From Achatina immaculata (taxonomy: Eukaryota; Mollusca; Gastropoda; Stylommatophora; Achatinidae), in NCBI GenBank assembly GCA_009760885.1, contig CM019713.1:30374927-30438926 (forward strand): a DNA stretch of 64,000 nucleotides, read 5' to 3'. Positions 45,086 to 54,992 of this stretch are shown here, in pieces. Each line of letters begins with the position of its first letter. Within the stretch, counting starts at the first letter, position 1. Position numbers and translations under genes: made by a program. The notes under the pieces are model-generated. The model did no database searches, was not told where the DNA came from, and worked only from the letters and a program-made list of their open reading frames with translations.

Positions 45086-46129
45086 ACTCTGCCTGTTCCT
45101 ATTATCGTTTTTCCTGATATAAAATTCATGCAATAATTTATATTTGAATTTTTTTCATTATTTTGGGCCCTTTACCCTTCCGGGTTCCTAGTCTTAAACC
45201 TCCTCAGCCTAATGGATAATCCTCCACTGTGTAGATGTAATCTTTCGATGATCATTCCAAGAATGTCAGAGAAGCATGCGTGAAAACAGCCAAGGAAACT
45301 CTGCATATCTTTACCCGATGCAGGAAGTATGTCGTATTGTAAGAACTGCATTATAGTTTTAAATATCTTGGTATGTTTTTAAGCATTTAAAAAGAAACGT
45401 ATTTTAATACCTCGTCCATTATTTTGGACGGGTTATAGCTAGCAGAATAGTAAAAGACGATGCCCTACCAAAATGTTGCAGTGCCAGGTTTTCCAGTAAG
45501 CTCCACCACGAGGCGGGACACAGCGACCCTGAGTCTGGGCTGCTTTGATACCGACAGGTGTTCTGATAACACTGAGAAAAGCAAGTTTGGGGTCTTTCTC
45601 GAGGCAATGCTTCGTCAGCCCTGAGGGCAAAACTGGGCTTGTATATCCCTTGAAGAATGTTTTCATTGTTCACTGAGATAGAATTATTTACATAGGGACG
45701 ATAACCTTAATTTGACACGAGAAAGGGAAGCTACCAAGAAAACTGAATAATGGTAAGAAAAACGAAAAATAATCAACTGGAAGGTGTTCCATGAGAGACA
45801 AGAAAGAAGATTTCGAAGAAGAAAAAAAAAACAGTATATTCTTGTGCCATCTCATCATTGAAGGTTACCTGTAGTGGATCTACCCATGCGTTGATGGTGC
45901 ACTTGGACAAACTCTAAGACTAGCTCATCTCTTAATATTGGCTGTCCGTTTCGGCCGTTTTCATATTCTTCCTATTCTGATTGCTAGACATCATCAAGAA
46001 ATAGACAGGAATGAGCATGGCGAGGTGCACTGTAAACCAAGAGCAAGCTGGAGATATGTTACAGCTTTATAAAATGACATATGATGATGATGATGATGAT
46101 GATAGGTTCTGAAGTTCATAATTTGGTCA
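45086..46129. other. Unassigned, with GAT tail
   Basis: No gene recognised. Overlapping minus-strand frames at 45419-45673 lack known domains. A GAT run at about 46081-46104 may be the tail of a decayed plus-strand LINE, but upstream coding similarity is not convincing. Confidence 0.4.
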
Positions 46130-46876
46130 CTGGGGTATAGATAGTCTGATCAGGGGGGTATAAATAGTTTGGTCAGCGAGGTGTAGATAGTTTAGTCAGC
46201 GGGGTATAGATAGTTTAGTCAGCGGTGTATAGATAGTCTAGTCAGCGGGGTATAGATAGTCTAGTCAGCGGGGTATAGATAGTTTAGTCAGCGGTGTATA
46301 GATAGTCTAGTCAACGGGGTATAGATAGTCTAGTCAACGGGGTATAGATAGTCTAGTCAGCGGTGTATAGATAGTCTAGTCAGCGGGGTATAGATAGTTT
46401 AGTCAGCGGGGTAAAGATAGTCTGATCAGCGGGTTGTAGATAGTCTGATCAGCGGGGTGTAGATAGTTTAGTCAGCGGGGTATAGATAGTCTGATCAGCG
46501 GGTTGTAGATAGTTTAGTCAGCGGGGTATAGATAGTCTGATCAGCGGGGTGTAGATAGTTTAGTCAGCGGGGTATAGACAGTCTGATCAGCGGGGTGTAG
46601 ATAGTTTAGTCAGCGGGGTATAGATAGTCTGATCAGCGGGGTATAGATAGTCTAGTCAACGGGGTATAGATAGTCTAGTCAGTGGGGTATAGACAGTCTA
46701 GTCAGCGGGGTATAGGTAGTCTAGTCAGCGGGGTATAGACAGTCTAGTCAGCGGGGTATAGATAGTCTGATCAGCGGGGTATAGGTAGTCTAGTCAGCGA
46801 GATATAGATAGTCCAGTCAGCGGGGTATAGATAGTCTAGTCAGCGGGGTATAGGTAGTCTAGTCAGCGGTGTATAG
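46130..46876. repeat. 23-bp tandem repeat, about 32 copies
   Basis: 'cagcggggtatagatagtct' plus 'agt' with sub-variants (ctagtc, ctgatc, tttagtc; ggta/ggtg). 46221 and 46244 are 23 bases apart. Variants cluster in blocks. Confidence 0.97.
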
Positions 46877-47880
46877 ATCGAAGAGTTTCAGGCGTGTTCA
46901 AGCCTATCAAAAAAGATCCTTTCAGTCCATTTTGGGACCTGAAAAACATCATATTAGCCCACTCCACTCCTGGAAGAAAAGATGACTTTCTTTACCGCGA
47001 TGCGACTATTATTTCAAGGCCAGAAAGCCAGACCTGACCAAGACCTTGTTCCAGACATTCACGGTAGCAGCAACAGGTCTGTGTGTTCTTGTATCCCGAC
47101 TAACAGGACGGAGGCCCTGCTGTGGTAGTGTGGTAGTGGAGCCTAGAGATAAACTTAGTTCACTCCTAGACTTCGAGCATGCCACACGAATCCCCACCAT
47201 AAACACCAAGATATAGCTTGGGCGACAGTAAAAAGCCATCAAACTGTGGCCAGAACAAACTTCTTGTTTCAAGCCTTTCACGTCTGTGACACAGCATAGA
47301 TGATACAGCGAGAAGTGCAACTACTAGGTAAAGTCACGTCTGAAATCCGGTTCATGTTCGCCGTGGCCAGACTATGGGGTTTTAAAAAATAATGTTGGGA
47401 TGAAGAATTAGGCACGAAGACTGAAGCGTGACAAATACACCTTTAAGGAATTTAACCAAGCAGACGTGCCTAACTGATGGGTACGTGCTCTAAGCAGTAC
47501 AGACGTGTCACATTATCATACATCAATATTTCCCAAACTGTTTTTTGGATCATACCCCACCTCAACGTCCGCACGCAGTATCATAATCAGCCAAATTCTG
47601 AAACAAGCATAATATACATATATTCTAACTGGCCCCCGAAATATTCCAATTACTTCCATGATGGGAGCACTGTTGTACACCTGAAACGTAAGAAATCAAG
47701 ACACAGTTGTTTTTATCCACCATGTCAACTTATCTTGTATTTGTCTGATTGGAAAAAAAGCATAAAATAGTAACTGAAAGATGGAAACGCCTGGTAGTGT
47801 TGGACATTTGTAAATAGTCTTCAAAACACCACAAGTTGGTAAAGTCTGTTAGCGTTGGACATGTGTATTAATCTTCCAAA
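46877..47880. other. Unassigned sequence
   Basis: No gene recognised. A minus-strand 103-codon frame (47009-47320) has no known domain. A loose duplication of 'ttggacatttg'/'ttggacatgtg' lies at 47800-47870. Confidence 0.4.
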
Positions 47881-47980
47881 CAGTGGTTCTTGACATTTTT
47901 CTTTTTTTTTTTTTTTGGTCGTAGAACACCTTTCCGGGATGAGAACAGCTGTGACCCCCTCATTAAAAACAAACAGAACC

Positions 47981-48921
47981 AAGATTGGTTTAACATAAAA
48001 CAAGGGGTCCGTTAGGGATGCATACTGTCGCCTTACTTATTTAACTGGTATACTGAAAATATAATGAGGAATGTTAGAGAAGATGTAGACACGGAATATT
48101 ATGATGCCATAAAAATTGGAGGTTATTAAATACCAGAGATTAGATATGCTGATGACACAGTATTACTGTCCACAGCACAAAAAGGGATGGAAAAAGTAAT
48201 TATGTCCGCTCGTAAGAATAGTGAAGAGCAAAACCTCTATCTTAATGCGAAGAAAACTAAATTTATGACAAATGACAAAACAAACAAGGCAGCTGAAATA
48301 TACATCAATGAGGAAAACTTGGAAGAGGTGGCGAATTTTGAATATCTTGGATCTTTACTAACTAATAATGGAGACACAGTGAAGGAAATTAAAAGGAGGA
48401 CATCAATCGCTCTTCAGAAAGTAAAACAACTAAAGAATTTGTGGAGAGGAACAGACAGAACTACAAAAATAAGATTTTTAAGGGCATGCATCTTTCCCAT
48501 CGCAACATATGACCGTGAGACCTGGACACTTAACAAAACAGCTGAGAAACGCATAAATGCCTTTGAAAGTAAATGCTACAGAAGAGTTCTTCAAATATCA
48601 TGGACACAAAAAAGAACAAATATATCAATACTACAAGAACTTAATATTGAAGAAGTCTGGTTAGTAAAGAGGATTAAACAGAGAAAACGTAAATATTTTG
48701 AGCACATTAAACGTCATGATAATTTGGAGAAAACCGTCTTGGAAGGGTACATAATGAAAAAAAGAAAGAGAGGAAGACCAAGGCGAAGATGGCTGCAAGA
48801 CATCGTTGATAATCTGCAAATGGATGCATCAGCAGCAGGACATTATGCTTAAAACCGAGAGGCCTACAGGAGAGCTGTTAGGGAGGAAAAGTTCCGCAAG
48901 GGACATGCAAATGACTGACTG
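47981..48921 (+). mobile_element. LINE family 1 inserted in hAT MITE, TSD agaacc
   Basis: 'agaacc' at 47975-47980 and 48922-48927 flanks the LINE. The hAT copy at 23.4 kb shows the uninterrupted site 'atagaacccagatgatgc', so this is a paralogous empty-site match. The element is 941 bp, 5'-truncated inside the RT domain, and ends in a GACT-like version of the family's 4-bp tail. Confidence 0.88.
48000..48915 (+). pseudogene. LINE family 1 ORF2: RT palm to C-terminus
   Basis: The segment begins at 'GCILSPYLFNWYTENIM' and includes RT motif YADD at 48145-48156 ('RYADDTVLLS'). It continues with 'NSEEQNLYLNAKKTKFM', 'FEYLGSLLTNNG', 'KCYRRVLQISWTQKR' and 'KRGRPRRRWLQDIVDNLQ'. There are stops at about 48012 (TAG before GC), 48127 (TAA) and 48850. 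The longest clean stretch is 48187-48852, 221 codons, starting only after the YADD motif. The N-terminal endonuclease and RT fingers are absent. Confidence 0.85.
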
Positions 48922-49047
48922 AGAACCCAGATGATGCTAAGATTTTTAAAACTGACCCAATCCATTTGCTGGTCTGTGGACTCCCGTAATTCCTTCCGTG
49001 CGAAACCCAAGGGGGCCTCTCTACGGACCACAAGTTAAGAACCATTG

Positions 49048-49283
49048 CTTTATTTATGTGTGAGCGTATTCAGTTTCTACTGTAGAATAGCTTGATTTCA
49101 AGTCAGAATAATTCTAGCTTACGTTGTATGGCTTCTATTAAGGAATACAGGGTACAACAGTTTTCTGGCTTTGCAAACTTTTTTTATTGTTGTTTTGGTT
49201 AAAAGTATGCTTAGTACCCTAACAAATTTTGTCCATAAATGGAGCCATTTTAGTTAAATTAATAACGTACGAATGAAAGATGC
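49048..49283. other. Unassigned sequence
   Basis: No element recognised. Confidence 0.4.
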
Positions 49284-49421
<138 letters not shown>

Positions 49422-49670
49422 GACAAAAGTAAAGAACCTGATTTGGCAGATCACTGGGGAGGCATTATTTATTCTTCTTGTGCGCTTTCTTGGAATACGA
49501 CAAAGAACATAGCAGCCATCTATCATCATTATTTATCATTACCATCATCATCACTCATTTATTATCACTATCATTATTAATGGGCACAAAAGCAAAAAGT
49601 CCTGCCCCATAGAACTGGAAACATAAAATAACTTAAGTTCGTACATTTGTATCTGAGAAGCTAACCTGCA

Positions 49671-49960
49671 AAGTTCATATAAAAACACAAAGTTCATATA
49701 AAAACACAAAGTTCATATAAAAACACAAAGTTCATATAAAAACACAAAGTTCATATAAAAACACAAAGTTCATATAAAAACACAAAGTTCATATAAAAAC
49801 ACAAAGTTCATATAAAAACACAAAGTTCATATAAAAACACAAAGTTCATATAAAAACACAAAGTTCATATAAAAACACAAAGTTCATATACAAAGTTCAA
49901 TTAAAAACACAAAGTTCATATAAAAACACAAAGTTCATATAAAAACACAAAGTTCATATA
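49671..49960. repeat. 19-bp tandem repeat, about 15 copies
   Basis: 'aaagttcatataaaaacac' repeats almost without change, with one truncated copy near 49890. The near-identity implies recent expansion. Confidence 0.97.
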
Positions 49961-50461
49961 AAAAAAACTTGCAGTTTTCTAATTTCGTCAAGAAGAAGAA
50001 GAAAGGGGGGAGGGAGATAAATGGTCGAGGATGTAGGTCACCTAAATTTAATTAACGCTGTGACCTAGATTAGCAAATGACGTTCATCGAATCGATAAAA
50101 CCGTTCCCCACTCGTGCAGGTTCTAAAATTAGCAGCGGATCCATCCTTTGGGAGTTTGAGATGCCCAGTTTTGTGAGCGAGGTCATCGTTTTGAAGTCTA
50201 CGGCCTTCATTGTTTGACACTTACAAGTTATGGCTAGGTCGAAGTCACGTACGCACTGATGAAGCTGAGTTGAGCGTGATATCCTGTAATGTCCTTTTTT
50301 TCTGCTGACAGCACTGTGTGCGATTAAATACGCAGTGTCTTACTGTGTAAGCGGACACTAAGTCGTAGGAGGCAGTTTATCCTCACTTTAGCCTGTAGAG
50401 TAGCCATCTGCAAAGCTCGATCAACTTGGAGGTGATGAAGAAGTACAGATCCCACGTATTC
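49961..50461. other. Unassigned sequence
   Basis: No gene or element recognised. Confidence 0.45.
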
Positions 50462-50870
50462 TGTCTGAGAGCAACTGAGAGACTACAATGCCAAAGTTTC
50501 ATACAATGTCTGAGACCAGCTGAGAGACTACAATGCCAAAGTTTCATACAATGTCTGAGACCACCTGAGAGACTACAATGCCAAAGTTTCATACAATGGC
50601 TGAGACCAACTGAGAGACTACAATGCCAAAGTTTTATACAATGTCTGAGAGCAACTGAGAGACTACAATGCCAAAGTTTCATACAATGTCTGAGATCAAC
50701 TGAGAGACTACAGTGCCAAAGTTTCATACAGTGTCTGAAACCAACTGAGAGACCACAATGCCAAAGTTTCATACAATGTCTGAGACCAACTGAGAGACCA
50801 CAATGCCAAAGTTTCATACAATGTCTGAGACCAGCTGAGAGACTACAATGCCAAAGTTTCATACAATGGT
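50462..50870. repeat. 45-bp tandem repeat, about 9 copies
   Basis: 'gactacaatgccaaagtttc' plus 'atacaatgtctgagaccaac' and 'tgaga'. At 15 codons per unit, frames on both strands stay open (151 and 159 codons), which argues against coding. Confidence 0.96.
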
Positions 50871-50964
50871 ACCTTTACTGAACTTAAGTACAGTCTTTAA
50901 AAAAAAGCCACATTGTGAAATATTAAGATTCTGGTTTCTGATATTTGTCTCAGCCTATAACTGC

Positions 50965-51077
50965 GAGGGTGCTGCGATAGTGTAGAGGTTAGTGCACTTC
51001 CCTGCCGGTCAGAAGATTCCTGGTTCGATTTCGTACTCGGGCGGTATTTTTTTTCAGATGGACCGGCACCGGGGTCA
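50965..51077 (+). mobile_element. SINE B, left part, split by a LINE
   Basis: The tRNA-like head has A-box-like 'agtgtagaggttagtgc' (50979-50995) and B box 'ggttcgattt' (51022-51031). The body 'cagatggaccggcacc' to 'ggggtca' matches the 13-kb SINE. It resumes at 53542 beyond the nested LINEs. Confidence 0.78.
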
Positions 51078-51625
51078 TTCATTCATTTATTTGCATGTCC
51101 CTTGAGAACTTTGCTTCCCTAACAGCTCCTGTAGGCCTCTCGTTTGTCACCAAGATGGTCTGCTGCTGATGCATCCATTTGCAGACCATCAACGATGTCT
51201 TGCAGCCATCTTCGCCTTGGTTTTCATTTTTCCCATTATGTATCCTTCCAATACGGTCTTCTCTAAATTCTCATGACGTTTAATGTGTCCAAAATATTTA
51301 AGTTTTCTCTTTTTAATCCTCTTTACTAGCCAGCCTCCTTCAATATTAAGTTCTTGTAGTATGGATATATTTGTTCTTTTTTGTGTCCATGATATTTGAA
51401 GAACTCTTCTGTAGCATTTACATTCAAAGATATTTATGTGTTTTTCAGCTGTTTCGTTAAATGTCCAGGTCTCACAGGCATATATTGCGATGGGAAAGAT
51501 GGATGCCCTTAAAAATCTTATTTTTGTGGTTTTGTCTGCTCCTCACCACAGATTATTTAGTTATTTTACTTTCTGAAGAGCGATTGATGTTCTCCTTTTA
51601 ATTCTTTAATTCTCCTTAAAAAAAA

Positions 51626-51943
51626 TTAATGATCCAAGATATTCGCGACCTCTTCCAAGTTTTCCTCATTGATACATATATCAGCTGCCTTGTTTGCTTT
51701 GTCATTTGTCATCAATTTATTTTTCTTCGCATTAAGATAGAGGTTTTGCTCTTCACTATTCTTACGGACTGACATAATTAGTTTTTTCATTCCTTTTTGT
51801 GTTGTGGACAATAATACTGTGTCATCAGCATATCTAATCTCTGGTATTTCATAACTTTCAATTGTTATGGCATTGTAATATTCTTTGTCTACATCGTTTC
51901 TAACATTCTTCATTATATTTTCAGTATACAGGTTAAGTAAGTA
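51626..51943 (-). pseudogene. LINE family 1 ORF2 piece with YADD
   Basis: The minus strand reads 'LLNLYTENIMKNVRND', then 'IPEIRYADDTVLLSTTQKG' and 'NSEEQNLYLNAKKNKLM' to 'EENLEEVANILDH' and a stop. Downstream (51300-51600) the same protein continues with several stops and shifts. An apparent upstream ATG in the GAA tail of the inserted LINE (51979) is accidental. Confidence 0.8.
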
Positions 51944-51950
51944 GGGTGAC

Positions 51951-53126
51951 TTCTTCTTCTTCTTCTTCTTCGTTCGCATTGTCTGTCTATATCTGCAGTC
52001 CTGTCTCTTGGATAAATTTCACAGTTTTTTGTAATTCATATATGGAACCGTAGAGCTTATCTTCTTTAGTGGTTTCACTGGGCCAGTAATTATTTCTCAG
52101 TGTTTCATAGTTGGTGCAGTTCTGGAGGATATGTTCCACAGTTTGTGGCACCTGGGCATATGTACATAGATTAGTAGTACCAACCTTAAACTTTGTATAC
52201 ATATGACTTCGGAGTCGGCTGTGTCCTGTTCGGAGACGGAAGATGGTGACTTGTTCCTTTCTGTTTAGCATGTGATAGTCATCATGTGGTGGTGTTTGTG
52301 GCTTCCTGTAGGTTTTTATCATGCTTTTCTTCTGATTATAGGTGATTGGTATGTCTGGTTGCTCCGTTTCAGTGCCCTCTTTGGCCATATGGTCAGCTTT
52401 CTCATTGCCTGGTATCCCACAGTGGGAGGGAATCCATTGCAAAGTGACTCCATGTTGTAAGCCAATTTTTGACAAGGCATCCTTAAGGTCTGGTAGTTTG
52501 TTGCACTGAAGAGCTTCCAGTACTGATCTTGCATCTGTGAGAATTACTACAGGACATGTATGAATTCTGGAGTCTGATAGTTTTTCAACTGCAGCAATAA
52601 TTGCCCTAACTTCTGCATCAAAGTTGTTGCAGTATTTACCAGTGGGTATGGAAATCTTGTCAGAGGTGTTGTTTGGATATTCAATATGTGCTCCTGCCCC
52701 TCCATTCTTTATGGCATTATGTGCAGATCCATCTGTATACACACGTATCCAGGTGTCACATGGATATTTGTCATCTAGAACACTAAGTATGGCTGTTGAC
52801 CTTACAAGGCTGCTCTGCATCTCACCATTCTGCACACCTTTCACTTCAGTATGAATAGTTATTTGTGTATAATCTGCTTCTTTCCATGGTGTATGCTCTG
52901 GTACAGATGATAATGGAGTGACTACAGTTGGAAGGTCAGGTATCAGCTTACGCATACGCTTGGCCTGGTGAATGAAGCTGCTTCTTTTAAACCGGCTTAA
53001 CGCCAAGTTATTGAATCTCTCCTTCAGGGGATGGCTTACAGAGGTAAGGAATTTCTCTCCCATGGTCATGATCTTTGTGTCTCTACGTTCCTTTAGCGCT
53101 TTAACACCAACTAGTTTCTGCATTTC
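51951..53126 (-). mobile_element. RNase H-type LINE inserted in LINE family 1, 13-bp TSD
   Basis: 'taagtagggtgac' at 51938-51950 and 53127-53139 is a perfect 13-bp duplication of the host LINE's coding sequence. The 1,176-bp insert ends in a GAA tail (plus-strand CTT run at 51951-51972). It encodes the region between RT and RNase H, a full RNase H domain, and the C-terminal segment. The reading frame is uninterrupted through the insert, so it is much fresher than its host. Confidence 0.93.
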
Positions 53127-53270
53127 TAAGTAGGGTGACAATATGCACCCCTGACGGACCGCTTGTTTTATGTCAAACCAAGTTGTTGTTTCACCATTTA
53201 TTCTTACTGCTGCTTGTTGGTCTAGATACAGCAGTGATGTTAATTGTATCAAATGTGTTTGAAATCCCAT
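51987..53270 (-). CDS. Chimeric frame: RT fragment fused to LINE RNase H region
   Basis: A 427-codon frame. Residues 1-48 come from the host LINE's RT domain (through 'VRQGCILSPYL'). Residues 49-427 come from the inserted LINE; the join is exactly at the 13-bp target duplication. An RNase H fold spans about residues 173-297, with its four acidic residues in place: D180 in 'YTDGS', E220 in 'DAEVRA', D246 in 'LTDARS' and D293 in 'GNEKAD'; the conserved histidine is in 'IPSHCG'. RNase H removes the RNA strand of RNA-DNA hybrids during retrotransposition. The C-terminal 'TVEHILQNC' belongs to a zinc-binding-like tail whose first cysteine pair appears incomplete. No RT palm is present, so it is not an autonomous element. 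The N-terminal methionine is only the first ATG available; expression is unknown. Confidence 0.7.
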   Translation of the reverse strand: MGFQTHLIQLTSLLYLDQQAAVRINGETTTWFDIKQAVRQGCILSPYLEMQKLVGVKALKERRDTKIMTMGEKFLTSVSHPLKERFNNLALSRFKRSSFIHQAKRMRKLIPDLPTVVTPLSSVPEHTPWKEADYTQITIHTEVKGVQNGEMQSSLVRSTAILSVLDDKYPCDTWIRVYTDGSAHNAIKNGGAGAHIEYPNNTSDKISIPTGKYCNNFDAEVRAIIAAVEKLSDSRIHTCPVVILTDARSVLEALQCNKLPDLKDALSKIGLQHGVTLQWIPSHCGIPGNEKADHMAKEGTETEQPDIPITYNQKKSMIKTYRKPQTPPHDDYHMLNRKEQVTIFRLRTGHSRLRSHMYTKFKVGTTNLCTYAQVPQTVEHILQNCTNYETLRNNYWPSETTKEDKLYGSIYELQKTVKFIQETGLQI

Positions 53271-53548
53271 TTTTTCTCATTATTTCCCAAAGTTTCTGGT
53301 GTTGTACACAGTCAAATGCCTTTGAGTAGTCTATAAAGGCTAAATATAGATTCACATTAAACTCTCTGCATTTCTCTATCTTATATTGAATATATGATCT
53401 CTTGATCCTCTTCCTTGCCTGAAACCAGCTTGGACCATATTGACTTCTTCTTCCATTTATTTACAAGTCTACCCACTATGATTTTTAATAGAATTTTACT
53501 GGCATGACTAATCAGGGCAACAGTTCTGTAGTTTGTGCACAGGGATCA

Positions 53549-53650
53549 ACCCAGCCTTTAAAAAAATATGGGTACCTTGAGTTTCCCTAGGAAAACAAAG
53601 ACAGCGAGGACAGATATTGGTGTCCCTGCCTTAAATGCTGTAATGGTCTA
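53549..53650 (+). mobile_element. SINE B, right part
   Basis: 'gggtaccttgagtttccct' and 'gacagcgaggacagat' match the SINE B right part at 13346-13445. Confidence 0.75.
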
Positions 53651-53699
53651 GAAATGTGAAGGCGCTAAGACTTCTCACCCCGCCACCCCCTCCCCCAAA

Positions 53700-54400
53700 T
53701 GGCAGGCAAACGCTACGAGATGTAGTTTCAATAACTGTGAGCAAGGGGCTGAATACGCCTGTCCGATGAGGCAATCAGCGACCCATTAGCTGATAAGCCA
53801 GCGTCAGGGTTAGCGAACCATAGCTGACCAAGACCCTGTCCCATCTCTACTTGGTACCCCCAGTAACAGACATAGCCTGGCTAACGGGGCAGGGATCGCC
53901 ATAGTCCCCATGGTGGTAGAGTCTGCTGAAGAAACATTGCACACCCCCTGCTTTTTAGCTGTACTCCGAGACTGACAAAAAAAAAATAGCTACGAGTCAG
54001 CTCACACGCCGATACGATGCTGTGCCTCAACATCCCTACAGCATCGTCTGCAAAGAACGACAGGTCGCAGTTACAGGAAGTTCGTACAAGTACAAGAACT
54101 GTGAGCAAAGATGAGTACGCTGTTGGGATGGCAGATCTATCCAGGACTTCATCCCATCTCTGAGCGAGTCTTCTAGTGCCAGGCTGTTGTGCTTTGTAAG
54201 CCCGGCTAATGGGGTAAGGCACTATGTGACCCCTATGGTATTAGAATCTTCACATTATCATATTCTTTTGGGGGTCATTCTATAACTTCAACCACATAGC
54301 TGTAGCCCGCCCTGATACACTGTCTGTGGTCCAAGATTACCATCACTTAGGCTGCAGAGAACGCAGTTTCACAGTTCCATGAAGTTAAAAAAAAGCAAAC
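53700..54400. repeat. Degenerate direct repeat, about 320-bp unit
   Basis: Two blocks share an order of phrases: 'catagcctggctaacggggc' / 'agcccggctaatggggt', 'ccccatggtggtagagtct' / 'cccctatggtattagaatct', then 'tgtactccgagac' / 'tgtagcccgccctga'. A third partial block may lie at 53700-53815. Similarity is modest. A 113-codon minus frame here is unsupported. Confidence 0.55.
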
Positions 54401-54639
54401 TCCCAAATGCTCAAATATGAAGAATTTGGGGAACAATGACGAGACTGACAACGTTTTGCGTGTCAAAGAATGAAAACTTTCAGCAATAAATGTTAAAATC
54501 AGTTAAGAGTTTAGTAAAATAACCAGTTAAGTAATTTAGAGCAGTGTTTGTGTGGTTACCATTCGAGAAATTGAAGGAGGGGGAAAAAACCCACTTTGGA
54601 CGTTAGAGAAAGAAACATGACAAAATAACTATCAGAAAC
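54401..54639. other. Unassigned sequence
   Basis: No element recognised. Confidence 0.4.
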
Positions 54640-54745
54640 TCAGGCCTAAGTGCTTTGTCTATTGTTTCTTGAATGCTGGCCATACAACAGAGGGCTAAAC
54701 CACTTTACTATGACTTCGCTGTTTCACGTTCGAAAAGGTTATATC
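54640..54745 (+). mobile_element. SINE A tail fragment
   Basis: 'aagtgctttgtctattg', 'cttgaatgctggccatac' and 'cactttactatgac' match the 3' half of SINE A, in particular the region just right of the 42-bp array (56391-56440). Confidence 0.6.
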
Positions 54746-54992
54746 TGAAATCTTAATCTAAAAGTAACTTTTAGGTACAAATGTTTTACAAAAAAATTCT
54801 TGTCCAGTCAGCAGTAGTTATTTTCAGAAGATCCAGTTTGTACGTTTGTGTTTTAAACTTGCGTCTCAGCGAGAGAATGATTTAAGCAACAAAATTTATG
54901 TGTCATGACATCGTTTCTTTTCCCGGTGTCACGATTTTCTTCAGACACGCATTAAAGACTTGGCTGTCACACATCTTTTGTTTCTGAAATGA

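Larger units (their letters stand above)
47881..49047 (+). mobile_element. hAT-type MITE, copy 2, host of a LINE
   Basis: The left end 'cagtggttcttgac' (47881) and right end 'gttaagaaccattg' (49047) are inverted. Internal 'tcattaaaaa' and 'acccagatgatgctaag' match copy 1 at 23355. Without the LINE the MITE is about 220 bp. The outer 8-bp duplication is not clear (4 of 8). Confidence 0.75.
51078..53541 (-). mobile_element. LINE family 1 inserted in SINE B
   Basis: On the minus strand it starts in the RT fingers ('NYRTVALISHASKILLKIIV', near 53470-53530). It continues to 'GCILSPYL' (53127), is interrupted by another LINE, resumes at 'LLNLYTENIM' and YADD (about 51830), and ends in the family's 4-bp tail at 51078-51090. 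SINE B sequence 'ggggtca' (51071-51077) and 'gggatca' (53542-53548) is the likely target duplication (6 of 7). The LINE alone is about 1.28 kb. Frameshifts and stops are frequent at 51300-51600. Confidence 0.85.

Noticed and set aside
44254..45129. Repeat proteins of 221 and 291 codons on opposite strands
   Set aside because: The 24-bp period is 8 codons, so frames on both strands stay open together. No start context, splice sites or non-repeat domain.
45419..45673. Overlapping minus-strand frames near 45.5 kb
   Set aside because: Two overlapping frames, neither with a recognisable motif; too short to support.
45950..46104. GAT-tailed LINE end
   Set aside because: The tail is present but the upstream sequence gives no convincing ORF2 residues.
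47009..47320. 103-codon minus-strand frame
   Set aside because: No domain; phrases in the DNA resemble the degenerate repeat at 53.7-54.4 kb.
50383..50881. Cys/His-bearing repeat peptides of 151 and 159 codons resembling metal-binding repeats
   Set aside because: The 45-bp period keeps both strands open, and unit changes do not avoid amino-acid change.
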